This document shows positions 34,731-43,800 of a stretch of 64,000 bases of DNA, piece by piece. The notes under the pieces were generated by a model. That model was not told the DNA's origin. It did not search any database and saw only the letters and a list, made by a program, of their open reading frames with translations. Position numbers and translations under genes: made by a program. The stretch is from positions 566,501 to 630,500 of the forward strand of contig NZ_RCCC01000001.1 of NCBI RefSeq assembly GCF_003663825.1. Direction: 5' to 3'. This DNA comes from Acidovorax sp. 106 (lineage in GTDB: Bacteria > Pseudomonadota > Gammaproteobacteria > Burkholderiales > Burkholderiaceae_C). Position 1 is the stretch's first letter. Each line of letters begins with the position of its first letter.

Positions 34731-35942
34731 TCAGGCTGTGGCCTGGGCCGACAGGAAGTGCTCGGTGAGCTTGACCCAGTACGAAGCGGCCACCGGCAGG
34801 ATGCGGTCGTTGAAGTCGTAGCCGGGGTTGTGCACCATGCAGCCGCCCGTGCCATGGGTGTCCCCCTCACCGTTGCCCACGATGAAGTAGCTGCCAGGGC
34901 AGGCTTCAAGCATGAAAGAGAAGTCCTCGCTGCCCGTCAGGGGCTGCAGGTTGGGGATCAGGGCGCCCTCCCCCAGCCAGTCCACCACCACCTGGCGGGC
35001 GATGGCGGTGCAGGCGGGGTCGTTAACCAGCGCGGGGTAGCGCCAGCGGTACTCCACCTCGGCCTCAGCCCCCAGCGCAGCGGCCTGGGTATGGGCCAGC
35101 GCAGTGATGCGCTCACGCAGCTGCTGGCGCACCTCGGGCCGGTAGGCGCGCACCGACAGACGCAACTCCACCTCGTTCGGGATCACGTTGGGCGCGTCGC
35201 CTGCATGGATGGCGCCCACGGTCACCACGGCCATGTCGCGTGGATCGACGTTGCGCGACACCACGGTTTGCAAGGCAAGAATCAGATGTGCAGAGGCCAC
35301 CACCGGGTCCCACGACAAATGCGGCGCTGAACCGTGACCACCCTTGCCGCGCACTTTGATGATGACGGTGTCAGACGACGCCATGAACGAGCCCGGCATG
35401 AAACCAAACTGCCCTGCGGGGAAGCCCGGCATGTTGTGCAGCGCAAAGATGGCATCGCACGGAAACAGCTGAAACAGGCCGTCTTCCACCATCTTGCGCC
35501 CCCCGCCCAGGCCCTCTTCGGCGGGTTGAAAGATCAGGTGCAGCGTGCCATCAAAAGACCGCGTCTGTGCCAGGTGGCGCGCTGCGGCCAGCAGAGTGGC
35601 GGTGTGCCCATCGTGCCCGCAGGCGTGCATCTTGCCCGCGTGGCGGCTGGCGTAGGGCAGGCCCGTGGCCTCGTGGATGGGCAGTGCGTCCATGTCGGCC
35701 CGCAGGCCCAGGCGTTTGCTGCCGTGGCCCACACGCAGCGTGCCCACCACGCCCGTGCCACCCAGGCCCCGGTGCACCTCGTAGCCCCAGGCGGTCAGGC
35801 GCTCGGCCACCAGGTCGCTCGTGGCAAATTCTTCAAAAGCCAGCTCGGGGTGGGCGTGGATGTGGTGGCGCAGGGCCACCATCTCGGTCTCCAGCGCACG
35901 GATGCCGGGCAACACGGCGGTTTGCAAAAGGTCTTGGGTCAT
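34731..35942 (-). CDS. M20 family amidohydrolase (hippurate hydrolase-like)
   Basis: The 403-residue protein matches the M20D/hippuricase-IAA-amino-acid-hydrolase group: R-H-H-I-H-A-H-P-E-L near residue 23, A-D-M-D-A-L-P-I near 80, metal ligands in H-A-C-G-H-D-G-H-T-A near 105, F-Q-P-A-E-E-G near 135, G-G-H-G-S-A-P near 185 and G-S-E-D-F-S-F-M near 330. Such enzymes cut an acyl group from an amino acid or a related amide in the cytoplasm. The ATG at 35942 was chosen because it fits the family's N-terminus; the frame is open to 36047. With the downstream Bug receptor and the divergent LysR regulator it looks like a small catabolic cassette. Confidence 0.92.
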   Translation of the reverse strand: MTQDLLQTAVLPGIRALETEMVALRHHIHAHPELAFEEFATSDLVAERLTAWGYEVHRGLGGTGVVGTLRVGHGSKRLGLRADMDALPIHEATGLPYASRHAGKMHACGHDGHTATLLAAARHLAQTRSFDGTLHLIFQPAEEGLGGGRKMVEDGLFQLFPCDAIFALHNMPGFPAGQFGFMPGSFMASSDTVIIKVRGKGGHGSAPHLSWDPVVASAHLILALQTVVSRNVDPRDMAVVTVGAIHAGDAPNVIPNEVELRLSVRAYRPEVRQQLRERITALAHTQAAALGAEAEVEYRWRYPALVNDPACTAIARQVVVDWLGEGALIPNLQPLTGSEDFSFMLEACPGSYFIVGNGEGDTHGTGGCMVHNPGYDFNDRILPVAASYWVKLTEHFLSAQATA

Positions 35943-36054
35943 GCGGCGCAGTCTAGGCAGCGCTTGGTAGCGGCAGAAGACCAGCATTGCTTGGCCCGAC
36001 AAGCTGCGCCATGCCCCTGCAGACCCAAGGCACAGAAAGTGCATCATTCAAGGC

Positions 36055-37044
36055 ATGGACGCCACGCGCACGCCCCCTCACCTGTCGATGAAGCTGCACC
36101 AGATCCGCTACCTGGTGGCACTGGCCGAGTGCGGCAGCGTGCGGGCCGCAGCGCGCACCTTGGGTGTGACCCAGGCCGCCGTGACCCAGGGCCTGCGCGA
36201 GCTGGAAGAGGCCCACCGCCTGCCCCTGTTCCAGCGCCACAGCAGTGGCATGGTGCTCACAGCCGCCGGGCAGGTGCTGCTGCGGCACGCCCAGCTCGTT
36301 ACCGGCCAGCTAGAGCAAGCCGAGGCCGAGATGGCCGCACTGCGCGACCCGCAGGCCCACATCCGCCTGTCTGTGGCCGTCACACCATGGATTGCCCACA
36401 GCCTGCTGCCCCCCGTGCTGGCCAGCTTTCGTGCCGAGCTGCCCCAGGTGCGGCTGGAGCTGTTCGAAGGCCTGTCGGCCGTGGCCCTGCCCCGCCTGCG
36501 CGAGGGCAGCATTGACCTGCTGATTGGCCGCGTGCCCACCGGCAGCGCCGCGCAAGACCTGCATGCCACGCCGCTGTTTCGCTACGAGGCGGCCGTGGTG
36601 GCGCGCACCGGCCACCCGTTGGTGCAAGCCCGGTCACTGCACGAGTTGCACGACTGCGATTGGCTGCTGAACTACACGCCCAGCGAAGAGAGCGGCATTT
36701 TCGAAAAGCTCTTTTTGCGCCACGGCATCGCGGTGCCCACCCGGCGCATCCACCTGGTGCACTCGGCGTCGCTGCTGCTGCATCTGGTGGCGCACAGTGA
36801 CATGGTGTCGTTTTGCCCCTGGCCGCTGATAGAGACCGAAGGCCCGCACGGCCGCATCACGCCGCTGCGGCTGCAAGAACCCTTTGAGCCCCACACCGCC
36901 GGGGTGCTGCAACGCGGCCACGGCCCCCTGCCCTTTGCAGCGCAGCGGTTTGTGGCGCACCTGCTGCTGCAGGTGCATGCCTGCCAGCACACGGCCGACC
37001 CGCAATTGCAGCGGGTGTTCCGCTCGATCGACGTGCTGGATTAA
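36055..37044 (+). CDS. LysR-family transcriptional regulator, second
   Basis: The 329-residue protein has the N-terminal HTH (L-H-Q-I-R-Y-L-V-A-L-A-E-C-G-S-V-R-A-A-A-R-T-L, then V-T-Q-A-A-V-T-Q-G-L-R-E-L-E) and an effector domain from about residue 100 (H-I-R-L-S-V-A-V-T-P-W-I, then R-L-E-L-F-E-G). Two ATGs are possible, 36055 and 36088; the second is closer to the usual LysR N-terminus, and neither has a clear Shine-Dalgarno. It is divergent from the M20 amidohydrolase-Bug receptor pair across 112 bases, so those genes are its likely targets, with the amide substrate or its product as coinducer (inference). Confidence 0.9.
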   Translation: MDATRTPPHLSMKLHQIRYLVALAECGSVRAAARTLGVTQAAVTQGLRELEEAHRLPLFQRHSSGMVLTAAGQVLLRHAQLVTGQLEQAEAEMAALRDPQAHIRLSVAVTPWIAHSLLPPVLASFRAELPQVRLELFEGLSAVALPRLREGSIDLLIGRVPTGSAAQDLHATPLFRYEAAVVARTGHPLVQARSLHELHDCDWLLNYTPSEESGIFEKLFLRHGIAVPTRRIHLVHSASLLLHLVAHSDMVSFCPWPLIETEGPHGRITPLRLQEPFEPHTAGVLQRGHGPLPFAAQRFVAHLLLQVHACQHTADPQLQRVFRSIDVLD

Positions 37045-37141
37045 GAACCTGCACAAAGACAACGGCCATGCAGGCGGTGGGCTTGCATGGCCGTTGGTGC
37101 TGTGTGCCGCGCTGCAGCACGCGCTCATCCGGTGCCCGGTA

Positions 37142-38353
37142 TCAGTTATCCCGCGCGGCCTTGGCCGTGTCGGCAAAGTCGCTGAACACGCCGTCCACAC
37201 CCAGGTTGAAGAACAGCTTGTACTCGGCCTTCGGGTCGCCCTTGAAGTCCGAGGCCAGGCGCTTGGCTTCGTTGCGGAAGGTGTAGGCGTGCACAAACAG
37301 GCCGGCGGCGTGGGCGTCCTTCACCACCGAGGTGGCGGGCATCATCACGCGGTCGCGCTCGTCGATCTTGCCGTCGCCGTTCAGGTCGTCGGCCTTGCCA
37401 TCGTTGTTGGCGTCCACCTGCTTTGAGGGGATCAGGTACGGCTTCCAGGGGCCAATGCCGTCAGCGTAGGTCTTGACTTCCTTGAGGCCTGCGGGGGTGA
37501 GCAGGCTGGCGAAGGTGCGGGCATCACCGGCCACCGCAAAGTCGTAGGGCTTGTCGTACGGGGCCACCAGCGACATGGTGCCATTGGGGTTCACATCATC
37601 GGCATCGACCAGTTGCACCAAGCGGATTTGTGTCTTGGTGCGCAGGTACTTGAGGTTGGACACCTCAAACGACTGCACGATCACTGGCGATGCCTTGGTG
37701 GTGTAGCCGTACTTGGCCAACACGGTGAGCAGGCGGTCTTCCAGCGGCAGGCCCAGCTTGGCGTGGAAGGTGGGGTGCTTGGTCTCGGGGTACACGCCCA
37801 CGGTGCGGCCCGCCTTGGCGCCTTCGGTCTTGGCCAGGTCCAGCACTTCTTCCAGGGTCGGAATCAAGAATTTGCCGTTGTACGACTGGTCGCGGTCCGA
37901 CAGGGGCTGCACGGCGCGCAGGGTTTTGATTTCTGCCAGGGTGAAGTCCGAAACAAACCAGCCTTCTTCTTCCACACCGTCGACCACCTTCTTGGTCTTG
38001 CGGCTGGCAAATTCAGCGCGGGTGGATACATCGGTGGTGCCCGTGATGTTGGGCTCGTGGCGGGCGACCAGCACGCCGTCCTTGGTGGCCACCAGGTCGG
38101 GTTCGATGAAGTCGGCGCCCATGTCGATGGCGAGCTTGTAGCCCTCCAGCGTGTGGTCAGGGCGGTAGCCTGCCGTGCCCCGGTGGCCAATCACCAAAGG
38201 GGTCTCGCCATTGAGTGTGGGGTAGCTGGGGCTGTCGTTGCCGCCGCAGGCCGCCAGGGCCAGCGCAGCAGCCAGGGCCAGCGCAGCGGGCCGAATGCCA
38301 TGGGGAATGCCTCGGAAAAGGCCCCGGGACGTGCGATCGATGTCAGTGTGCAT
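37142..38353 (-). CDS. glpQ: Glycerophosphodiester phosphodiesterase (lipoprotein)
   Basis: The 403-residue protein hydrolyses glycerophosphodiesters to glycerol 3-phosphate and an alcohol. The leader ends in the lipobox L-A-A-C (near residue 35), so it should be a periplasm-facing lipoprotein. The GDPD domain shows [16 protein letters not shown] near residue 55, [17 protein letters not shown] near 85, and a large insert typical of the GlpQ branch. An acidic stretch near residue 310 ([10 protein letters not shown], then N-G-D-G-K-I-D-E) looks like two calcium-binding DxNxDG loops. The ATG at 38353 has GAGGAGA upstream. It is divergent from gdhA. Confidence 0.92.
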   Translation of the reverse strand: MHTDIDRTSRGLFRGIPHGIRPAALALAAALALAACGGNDSPSYPTLNGETPLVIGHRGTAGYRPDHTLEGYKLAIDMGADFIEPDLVATKDGVLVARHEPNITGTTDVSTRAEFASRKTKKVVDGVEEEGWFVSDFTLAEIKTLRAVQPLSDRDQSYNGKFLIPTLEEVLDLAKTEGAKAGRTVGVYPETKHPTFHAKLGLPLEDRLLTVLAKYGYTTKASPVIVQSFEVSNLKYLRTKTQIRLVQLVDADDVNPNGTMSLVAPYDKPYDFAVAGDARTFASLLTPAGLKEVKTYADGIGPWKPYLIPSKQVDANNDGKADDLNGDGKIDERDRVMMPATSVVKDAHAAGLFVHAYTFRNEAKRLASDFKGDPKAEYKLFFNLGVDGVFSDFADTAKAARDN

Positions 38354-38462
38354 TGCAGTTCTCCTCGTTGTATGTGATCCCAGCGGCGCACTGTGGGCCC
38401 GCCTTGTGACAGCGCCATGACGATGTGCCTGCAGTGTCATGTGCCAGACATACCCACAGTGT

Positions 38463-38508
38463 CAAAGCACCAAAACAGAGCAAAAACAGAAGGCAAAGCA
38501 CCAAAACA
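38463..38508. promoter_or_regulatory. Direct repeat pair in the glpQ-gdhA divergent region
   Basis: The 15-mer caaagcaccaaaaca occurs at 38463-38477 and again at 38494-38508, 31 bases apart (about three helical turns). Each contains GCACC, the left half of an NtrC-type GCACC-N5-GGTGC site, with only a weak right half; a further ttggtgc lies near 38568. A nitrogen-responsive regulator site for gdhA is possible but unproven. Confidence 0.35.
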
Positions 38509-38619
38509 ATGCAATCAACCTCTCAAATCACCAAGTTTGTGCATTACCTTATGACGGTTTGACATAATTTGGTGCGCAGCGCCTTGCCTGTTGTTTTGAT
38601 GCAGAAAGCCTTTTTCGAC

Positions 38620-39963
38620 ATGAAATACGAATCCGTGGACAGCTTCCTCTCCCAGGTCTCTCTTCGCAACCCGGGTCAGCCCGAGTTTCTGCAAGCTGTC
38701 ACAGAGGTGATGGAAAGCCTGTGGCCTTTCATCCAGAAGAATCCCCGCTACGCTGAGCACGGCCTGCTGGAGCGCCTGGTGGAGCCCGAGCGCACGGTGA
38801 TGTTTCGCGTGTCATGGGTGGACGACCACGGCAGCGTGCAGGTCAACCGGGGCTACCGCATCCAGCACAGCATGGCGATTGGCCCCTACAAGGGTGGGCT
38901 GCGTTTTCACCCCTCGGTGAACCTGTCGGTGCTGAAGTTTTTGGCGTTTGAGCAAACCTTCAAGAACGCGCTGACCACCCTGCCCATGGGCGGCGGCAAG
39001 GGCGGCAGCGACTTTGACCCCAAGGGCAAGAGCGCGGGCGAGGTGATGCGGTTTTGCCAGGCTTTTGTGACCGAGCTGTACCGCCATGTGGGCCCCGACA
39101 CCGATGTGCCCGCAGGCGACATCGGCGTGGGCGGCCGCGAGGTGGGCTTCATGGCGGGCATGTACAAAAAGCTGGCCAACAGCGCGGCCAGCGTATTCAC
39201 CGGCAAGGGCCTGTCGTTTGGTGGCTCGCTGATCCGCCCCGAGGCCACCGGCTACGGCACGGTGTACTTTGCGCAAGAAATGCTCAAGACCCGTGGCCGC
39301 TCGTTTGACGGGTTGCGCGTGTCGGTTTCGGGCTCGGGCAATGTGGCGCAATACGCGGTGGAAAAGGCCATGGAGCTGGGCGCCAAGGTGATCACGGTGT
39401 CGGATTCGAGCGGCACCATCGTGGACGAAGACGGCTTCACCCCCGAGAAGCTGGCCATCTTGATGGACGTGAAGAACCACCACTATGGCCGCGTGAGCGA
39501 CTACGCCCAGCGCACGGGCGTGAAGTTTGAAGCCGGTGTGCGCCCCTGGCATGTGAAGGTGAACGTGGCCCTGCCCTGCGCCACGCAAAACGAGCTGGAC
39601 GCCCAAGACGCCGCCACCCTGATCCGCAACGGTGTGCTGTGCGTGGCCGAAGGCGCCAACATGCCCTCGACCATCGAAGCGGCCAAGGCTTTTGAAGCCG
39701 CAGGCGTGCTGTATGCCCCCGGCAAGGCCAGCAACGCAGGCGGCGTGGCCACCTCGGGCCTGGAGATGAGCCAGAACGCGGCCCGCCTGTCATGGCCGCG
39801 CGAAGAAGTGGACGCCCGCCTGCTGCAGATCATGCAAGGCATTCACACCGCCTGCCTGCGCTACGGCCAGCGCGCCGATGGCAGCGTGAGCTACATCGAC
39901 GGCGCCAACGTGGCAGGCTTTGTGAAGGTGGCCGACGCGATGCTGGCCCAGGGCGTGGTGTAA
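38620..39963 (+). CDS. gdhA: NADP-specific glutamate dehydrogenase
   Basis: GdhA aminates 2-oxoglutarate to glutamate with NADPH, assimilating ammonia. Starting at 38620 the protein has 447 residues, exactly the length usual for the hexameric NADP-type enzyme. Motifs: G-P-Y-K-G-G-L-R-F-H-P near residue 88, the catalytic Lys in P-M-G-G-G-K-G-G-S-D-F near 122, D-I-G-V-G-G-R-E near 167, the nucleotide-binding G-S-G-N-V-A-Q near 240, and A-E-G-A-N-M-P near 345. An upstream in-frame start at 38569 is less likely. It is divergent from glpQ and followed by a strong terminator. Confidence 0.96.
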   Translation: MKYESVDSFLSQVSLRNPGQPEFLQAVTEVMESLWPFIQKNPRYAEHGLLERLVEPERTVMFRVSWVDDHGSVQVNRGYRIQHSMAIGPYKGGLRFHPSVNLSVLKFLAFEQTFKNALTTLPMGGGKGGSDFDPKGKSAGEVMRFCQAFVTELYRHVGPDTDVPAGDIGVGGREVGFMAGMYKKLANSAASVFTGKGLSFGGSLIRPEATGYGTVYFAQEMLKTRGRSFDGLRVSVSGSGNVAQYAVEKAMELGAKVITVSDSSGTIVDEDGFTPEKLAILMDVKNHHYGRVSDYAQRTGVKFEAGVRPWHVKVNVALPCATQNELDAQDAATLIRNGVLCVAEGANMPSTIEAAKAFEAAGVLYAPGKASNAGGVATSGLEMSQNAARLSWPREEVDARLLQIMQGIHTACLRYGQRADGSVSYIDGANVAGFVKVADAMLAQGVV

Positions 39964-39989
39964 CGCGCAGCCCTCAGGGCCGCCAAGCA

Positions 39990-40026
39990 AGGGGGCTTCA
40001 GGAACCTGTTCCAAGCCCCCTTTTTT
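39990..40026 (+). terminator. Rho-independent terminator after gdhA
   Basis: The segment gggggctt (39991-39998) pairs with aagccccc (40013-40020) across a 14-base loop and is followed by six T. It lies 27 bases after the gdhA stop and isolates it from pilU. Confidence 0.9.
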
Positions 40027-40133
40027 CATTTGGCCGACGCCTCCAATGCCAGTATGCTGACCGACAGTCTCCCGCCTTGGACCAAAAACACCTTCAAGGC
40101 CCCGGAGGTGCAACCCGTGGAGGAATACAGCGC

Positions 40134-41267
40134 ATGGAAATCTTCAACTTCCTGAACCTCATGGTCGAGAAGGCGGGCTCGGACCTGTTCTTCAGCGTGG
40201 GGGCGCCCGTCAACGTGAAGATCGAGGGCATCACCCACCCGCTCAAGATGCCCGCGCTGTTGCCGGGCCAGGTCAAGCAGCTGGCGTACTCAATCATGAA
40301 CGAACGCCAGATCAGCGAGTTCGAGGCCAAGCAGGAGATGAACCTGTCCATCTCGGCCGAGAACCTGGGGCGATTTCGGGTGAACGTATTTGTGCAGCGC
40401 GGCGAGACCGGCATGGTAGTGCGCTACATCAAGAACAAGATTCCGCCGCTAGCCGCCCTGGGTCTGCCTCCGGTGCTGGAGAAACTGGTCATGCTCAAGC
40501 GCGGGCTGGTGCTGGTGACGGGCGCCACGGGCTCGGGCAAGTCCACCACGCTGGCGTCCATGCTCAACTTCCGCAACGAAAACACCACGGGCCACATCCT
40601 CACCATTGAAGACCCGCTGGAGTTTTTGCACTCGCACAAGCTCTCGGTGGTGGACCAGCGCGAGGTCGGCATCGACACCCAGTCGTACGAAGAGGCGCTC
40701 AAGAACGCGCTGCGCGAAGCGCCCGACGTGATCATGATCGGCGAGATCCGCGACCGCAACACCATGAAGCAGGCCATTGCGTATGCCGAGACAGGGCACC
40801 TGTGCCTGTCCACCCTGCACGCCAACAACGCCAACCAGGCCATGGAGCGGGTGATCAACTTCTTCCCGGAAGACGCACACCACCAGTTGCTGATGGACCT
40901 GAGCCTGAACCTGGCGGGCGTGGTGTCGCAGCGGCTCATCCCCGGCCTGCATGAAAAGCTGGTGCCTGCGGTGGAGGTGATGCTCACCTCGCCCTACATT
41001 GCCGACCTGATCGGCAAAGGCGAGTTCTCCGGCATCAAGGAGGCCATGGGCCACAGCACCGAATCGGGCATGTGCACCTTTGACCAGGCGCTGTACAAGC
41101 TCTATACCGAAGGCCGTATTTCGCTGGAAGAAGCCCTGCACAATGCCGATTCGCGCACCGACCTGGCCCTGCGGGTGCGGCTGACAGCAGGGGTGAACAC
41201 CTCGGACGCCGGGGATTTGACCATTGAGCCCACATCGCCCCAGCACCGGGCGTCGCAGCATTTTTGA
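40134..41267 (+). CDS. pilU: Type IV pilus retraction ATPase, PilU-like
   Basis: The 377-residue protein is a PilT/PilU-family hexameric ATPase. It has an N-terminal PAS-like region (L-M-V-E-K-A-G-S-D-L-F-F-S-V-G-A-P-V-N-V-K), Walker A G-A-T-G-S-G-K-S at 130-137, the Asp box I-L-T-I-E-D-P-L-E-F, Walker B I-M-I-G-E-I-R-D, and the His box S-T-L-H-A-N-N-A-N-Q. The sequence S-D-L-F-F-S and the longer C-terminal tail fit PilU better than PilT. The ATG at 40134 has GTGGAGGA about 10 bases upstream. In many Burkholderiales pilT and pilU are adjacent; here no pilT is within the window. Confidence 0.88.
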   Translation: MEIFNFLNLMVEKAGSDLFFSVGAPVNVKIEGITHPLKMPALLPGQVKQLAYSIMNERQISEFEAKQEMNLSISAENLGRFRVNVFVQRGETGMVVRYIKNKIPPLAALGLPPVLEKLVMLKRGLVLVTGATGSGKSTTLASMLNFRNENTTGHILTIEDPLEFLHSHKLSVVDQREVGIDTQSYEEALKNALREAPDVIMIGEIRDRNTMKQAIAYAETGHLCLSTLHANNANQAMERVINFFPEDAHHQLLMDLSLNLAGVVSQRLIPGLHEKLVPAVEVMLTSPYIADLIGKGEFSGIKEAMGHSTESGMCTFDQALYKLYTEGRISLEEALHNADSRTDLALRVRLTAGVNTSDAGDLTIEPTSPQHRASQHF

Positions 41268-41301
41268 TGCGTCTGCAGGGAGGGGCCTGCAATACGCAAC
41301 A

Positions 41302-41327
41302 CCCGTTCGGGCTGAGCCTGTCGAAGC
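41302..41327 (+). repeat. Dispersed CGTTCGGGCTGAGC repeat, unit 1
   Basis: The unit cccgttcgggctgagc followed by ctgtcgaagc lies between pilU and the alpha/beta hydrolase gene. The same unit recurs at several intergenic places between here and 46107. Confidence 0.85.
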
Positions 41328-41440
41328 GGGGGCCCAGCACCCCGGCAGGCTTGCGGTAAACGGCTTGCGGTGGCTGAATGCAGGCCCATGAGCGCCAACA
41401 CACCAGAACTTTCTGCCCCCGGGCCGACTCACTCGCTTTC

Positions 41441-42274
41441 ATGAGACGCACGCCCCTCTTCCTCGCCCTGGCCGCCGCTGTGGCCATCACCGCTGGTTGC
41501 GCCACGCTGGACGCCAAGCAGCGCGAATGGATCTTCCAGCCCAGCGACCGCAGCTGGGGCGGCGCACAGTCCACCGAGGGCATGCAGGACGTGTGGATCG
41601 AATTCCCGTCGGCCACCACCGGCCAGGCCGAGCGCCTGCACAGCCTGTGGATGCCGCAGCCGCGCAGCCATGCACCCGTGCTGCTGTACCTGCACGGTGC
41701 ACGCTGGAACGTGGCGGGCTCGTCTGGCCGCATAAGGCGCATGCACGCGCTGGGTTTTTCGGTGCTGGCGATTGACTACCGGGGCTTTGGCAAAAGCAGC
41801 GCGGGCCTGCCCTCTGAGGTGACCGCCGCCGAAGACGCCCGCGCCGCCTGGCAGTGGCTGGCGCAGCAGCACCCCAATGCGCCCCGCTACATCTTTGGCC
41901 ACTCGCTGGGCGGTGCCATTGCCATCGATCTGGCCCGCAGTGTGGACGACGAGAAAGGCACGCTGGTAGAGGGCACTTTCACCAGCATCCCCGATGTGGT
42001 GAGCACCTTCCGCTGGGGCTGGCTGCCGGTGTCTCCCCTCATCACCCAGCGCTTTGAATCGGTGCGCAAGGTGGCCGAAATTGGGTCGCCCCTGCTGGTG
42101 GTGCACGGCAGCGAGGACACCCTCATCCAGCCCGCGCTGGGCCGCAAGCTGTTTGACGCCGCCCAGGAGCCCAAGCAGTTCATCCTGGTCGAAGGCGGCT
42201 CGCACCACAACACCAACGCCGTGGGCCAGGGGCAATACCGGCAGGCGCTGGCCTCGCTGTTTAAGATCCGATAG
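41441..42274 (+). CDS. Alpha/beta hydrolase lipoprotein
   Basis: The 277-residue protein has a signal peptide with lipobox T-A-G-C (Cys20) and an alpha/beta-hydrolase domain of the YfhR/BEM46 type: L-L-Y-L-H-G-A-R-W-N-V-A-G near residue 78 (oxyanion region), I-D-Y-R-G-F-G-K-S, the nucleophile elbow F-G-H-S-L-G-G-A near 152, the acid in V-V-H-G-S-E-D-T-L near 222, and the catalytic His in G-G-S-H-H-N-T near 255. It should be a membrane-anchored serine hydrolase facing the periplasm; the substrate is unknown. The ATG at 41441 is set by the leader. It is flanked on both sides by CGTTCGGGCTGAGC repeats. Confidence 0.88.
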   Translation: MRRTPLFLALAAAVAITAGCATLDAKQREWIFQPSDRSWGGAQSTEGMQDVWIEFPSATTGQAERLHSLWMPQPRSHAPVLLYLHGARWNVAGSSGRIRRMHALGFSVLAIDYRGFGKSSAGLPSEVTAAEDARAAWQWLAQQHPNAPRYIFGHSLGGAIAIDLARSVDDEKGTLVEGTFTSIPDVVSTFRWGWLPVSPLITQRFESVRKVAEIGSPLLVVHGSEDTLIQPALGRKLFDAAQEPKQFILVEGGSHHNTNAVGQGQYRQALASLFKIR

Positions 42275-42302
42275 CCCACACGGTGCCTGCAACACCATCC
42301 CA

Positions 42303-42363
42303 CCCGTTCGGGCTGAGCTTGTCGAAGCCTTGTGCAGCGCTTCGACAAGCTCAGCGTGAACGG
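42303..42363. repeat. Dispersed CGTTCGGGCTGAGC repeat, inverted pair
   Basis: One unit (cccgttcgggctgagc, 42303 on, ending tcgaagc at 42328) is followed after a short spacer by an inverted unit (gcttcgacaagctcagc, 42341 on, ending gtgaacgg at 42363). The two can form a long hairpin between the hydrolase and MFS genes. Confidence 0.9.
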
Positions 42364-42438
42364 ACTGGGGAAAAGTATGCGCACCAAAGTCCTCCTGGCT
42401 GAGTCCGCGATGGCTCAGACCTCTTGGAACATCTCTCG

Positions 42439-42464
42439 CCCGTTCGGGCTGAGCCTGTCGAAGC
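42439..42464 (+). repeat. Dispersed CGTTCGGGCTGAGC repeat, single unit
   Basis: The unit cccgttcgggctgagc followed by ctgtcgaagc lies in the 272-base gap before the MFS gene. It is preceded by ccgcgatggctcagacctct, a spacer that recurs in modified form at 45761-45785 near another unit. Confidence 0.85.
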
Positions 42465-42546
42465 CCTGCGCAGCGTTTTGCCATGCCCAGCATGACCGGG
42501 CCGACAGGGACAAGCCCCCTCCCCCATCTGGTACCCTCAGCCGGTT

Positions 42547-43800
42547 ATGTCTGCCCCTTCTGCCACCGCAGGCGCTGCGCCGCTCACGCCTGCCACGCCG
42601 CCTTCGCCCACACCCGGCCTGGCCATTCTGGTGCTGGCCCTGCTGCTAAGCATCCAGCCCGTCACCACCGACCTGTACCTGCCCGCGCTGCCCGCACTCA
42701 CCCGCGAGTTGGGTGCCACCGTGGCTGCTGGCCAGCTCACGCTCAGCGCGCTGCTGCTGGCCTTTGGCTGCTCGCAACTGGTGTGGGGCCCGCTGTCTGA
42801 CCGCCTTGGCCGCCGCCCGGTGCTGCTGGCGGGCCTGGGCATGTACACCGCCGCATCGGTGGCCAGCGCCCTGGCCCCCAGCATGGGCCTGCTGATCGTG
42901 TGGCGCGTGCTGCAAGGCGCGGCCATGGGCGCGGTGGTGATGTGCGCCCGCGCCATCGTGCGCGACCTGTACACGCCGCTGACCGGGGCACGCGCCATGT
43001 CCAAAGCCCTGACCGGGCTGGGCGTGGTGGCCTGTCTGTGCGCGCCCCTGGGCGGCATGCTCGCGCAGTGGCTGGGCTGGCGTGCGGCGCTGCTGGCCGT
43101 CACGGCCTACGCGCTGGCCACGCTGGCGCTGGTGGCGCTGCGCATGCCCGAGACAGTGCAGCACAAAAACCCGCTGGCACTGCAGCCCACCACGCTGCTG
43201 AGCAATTGGCGACTGGTGCTGGGGCACCCCACGTTCTGGGCGTTTTCGCTGCTCACCACGGCCACGTACTGCGGGCTGTTCACTTTTTTAGCGGCGTCGT
43301 CGTTCGTGTTCATCGAGGTGCTGCAGCTCACCCGCACGCAATACGGCTGGATGCTGCTGTCCACCAGCGCGGCGTATTTTGTGGGCACTTTTTTGTGCCG
43401 CTATCTGCTCGCGCGCCTGGGGCTGCGCCGCACCGTGGCGATGGCAGGGGGCTTGAGCCTGCTGGGCGGCTGCGGCATGGCCCTGGTGGCCCTGGCGGGC
43501 TGGCACCAGCCGGTGGCGCTGCTGGCGCCGTTTTACCTGTTCATGCTGGGCCACGGCATCCACCAGCCCTGCGGGCAAACGGGCTCGGTCGGGCCGTTTC
43601 CGCAGGCGGCGGGCGTGGCCTCGGCCCTCAATGGTTTTGTGATGATGCTGGCCGCCTTTGCCACGGGCGGCTGGGTAGGCTCCCACCTCAACGGCACCCT
43701 CTGGCCGCTGATCTACGGCGTGCTGTTCTGGTCCGTCGTGCTGGGCATTACATCCTGGACTTTGGTACAAAAATTTGGAGAACCGCGACATGCTGCCTGA
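42547..43800 (+). CDS. Bcr/CflA family MFS efflux transporter
   Basis: The 417-residue protein has twelve membrane helices and Bcr/CflA signatures: [15 protein letters not shown] near residue 36, the MFS loop [14 protein letters not shown] near 80, and [13 protein letters not shown] near 135. Family members export drugs such as bicyclomycin and chloramphenicol, or small peptides and cysteine; the substrate here is unknown. The ATG at 42547 is followed by an Ala/Pro-rich N-terminus of about 25 residues. Its 3' end overlaps the miaA start by 11 bases, so miaA translation may depend on it. Confidence 0.9.
   Translation: MSAPSATAGAAPLTPATPPSPTPGLAILVLALLLSIQPVTTDLYLPALPALTRELGATVAAGQLTLSALLLAFGCSQLVWGPLSDRLGRRPVLLAGLGMYTAASVASALAPSMGLLIVWRVLQGAAMGAVVMCARAIVRDLYTPLTGARAMSKALTGLGVVACLCAPLGGMLAQWLGWRAALLAVTAYALATLALVALRMPETVQHKNPLALQPTTLLSNWRLVLGHPTFWAFSLLTTATYCGLFTFLAASSFVFIEVLQLTRTQYGWMLLSTSAAYFVGTFLCRYLLARLGLRRTVAMAGGLSLLGGCGMALVALAGWHQPVALLAPFYLFMLGHGIHQPCGQTGSVGPFPQAAGVASALNGFVMMLAAFATGGWVGSHLNGTLWPLIYGVLFWSVVLGITSWTLVQKFGEPRHAA

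Noticed and set aside
33516..35330. Plus-strand 604-codon open frame opposite the Bug receptor and M20 genes
   Set aside because: Both minus-strand genes have full family motifs; the plus-strand translation has none.
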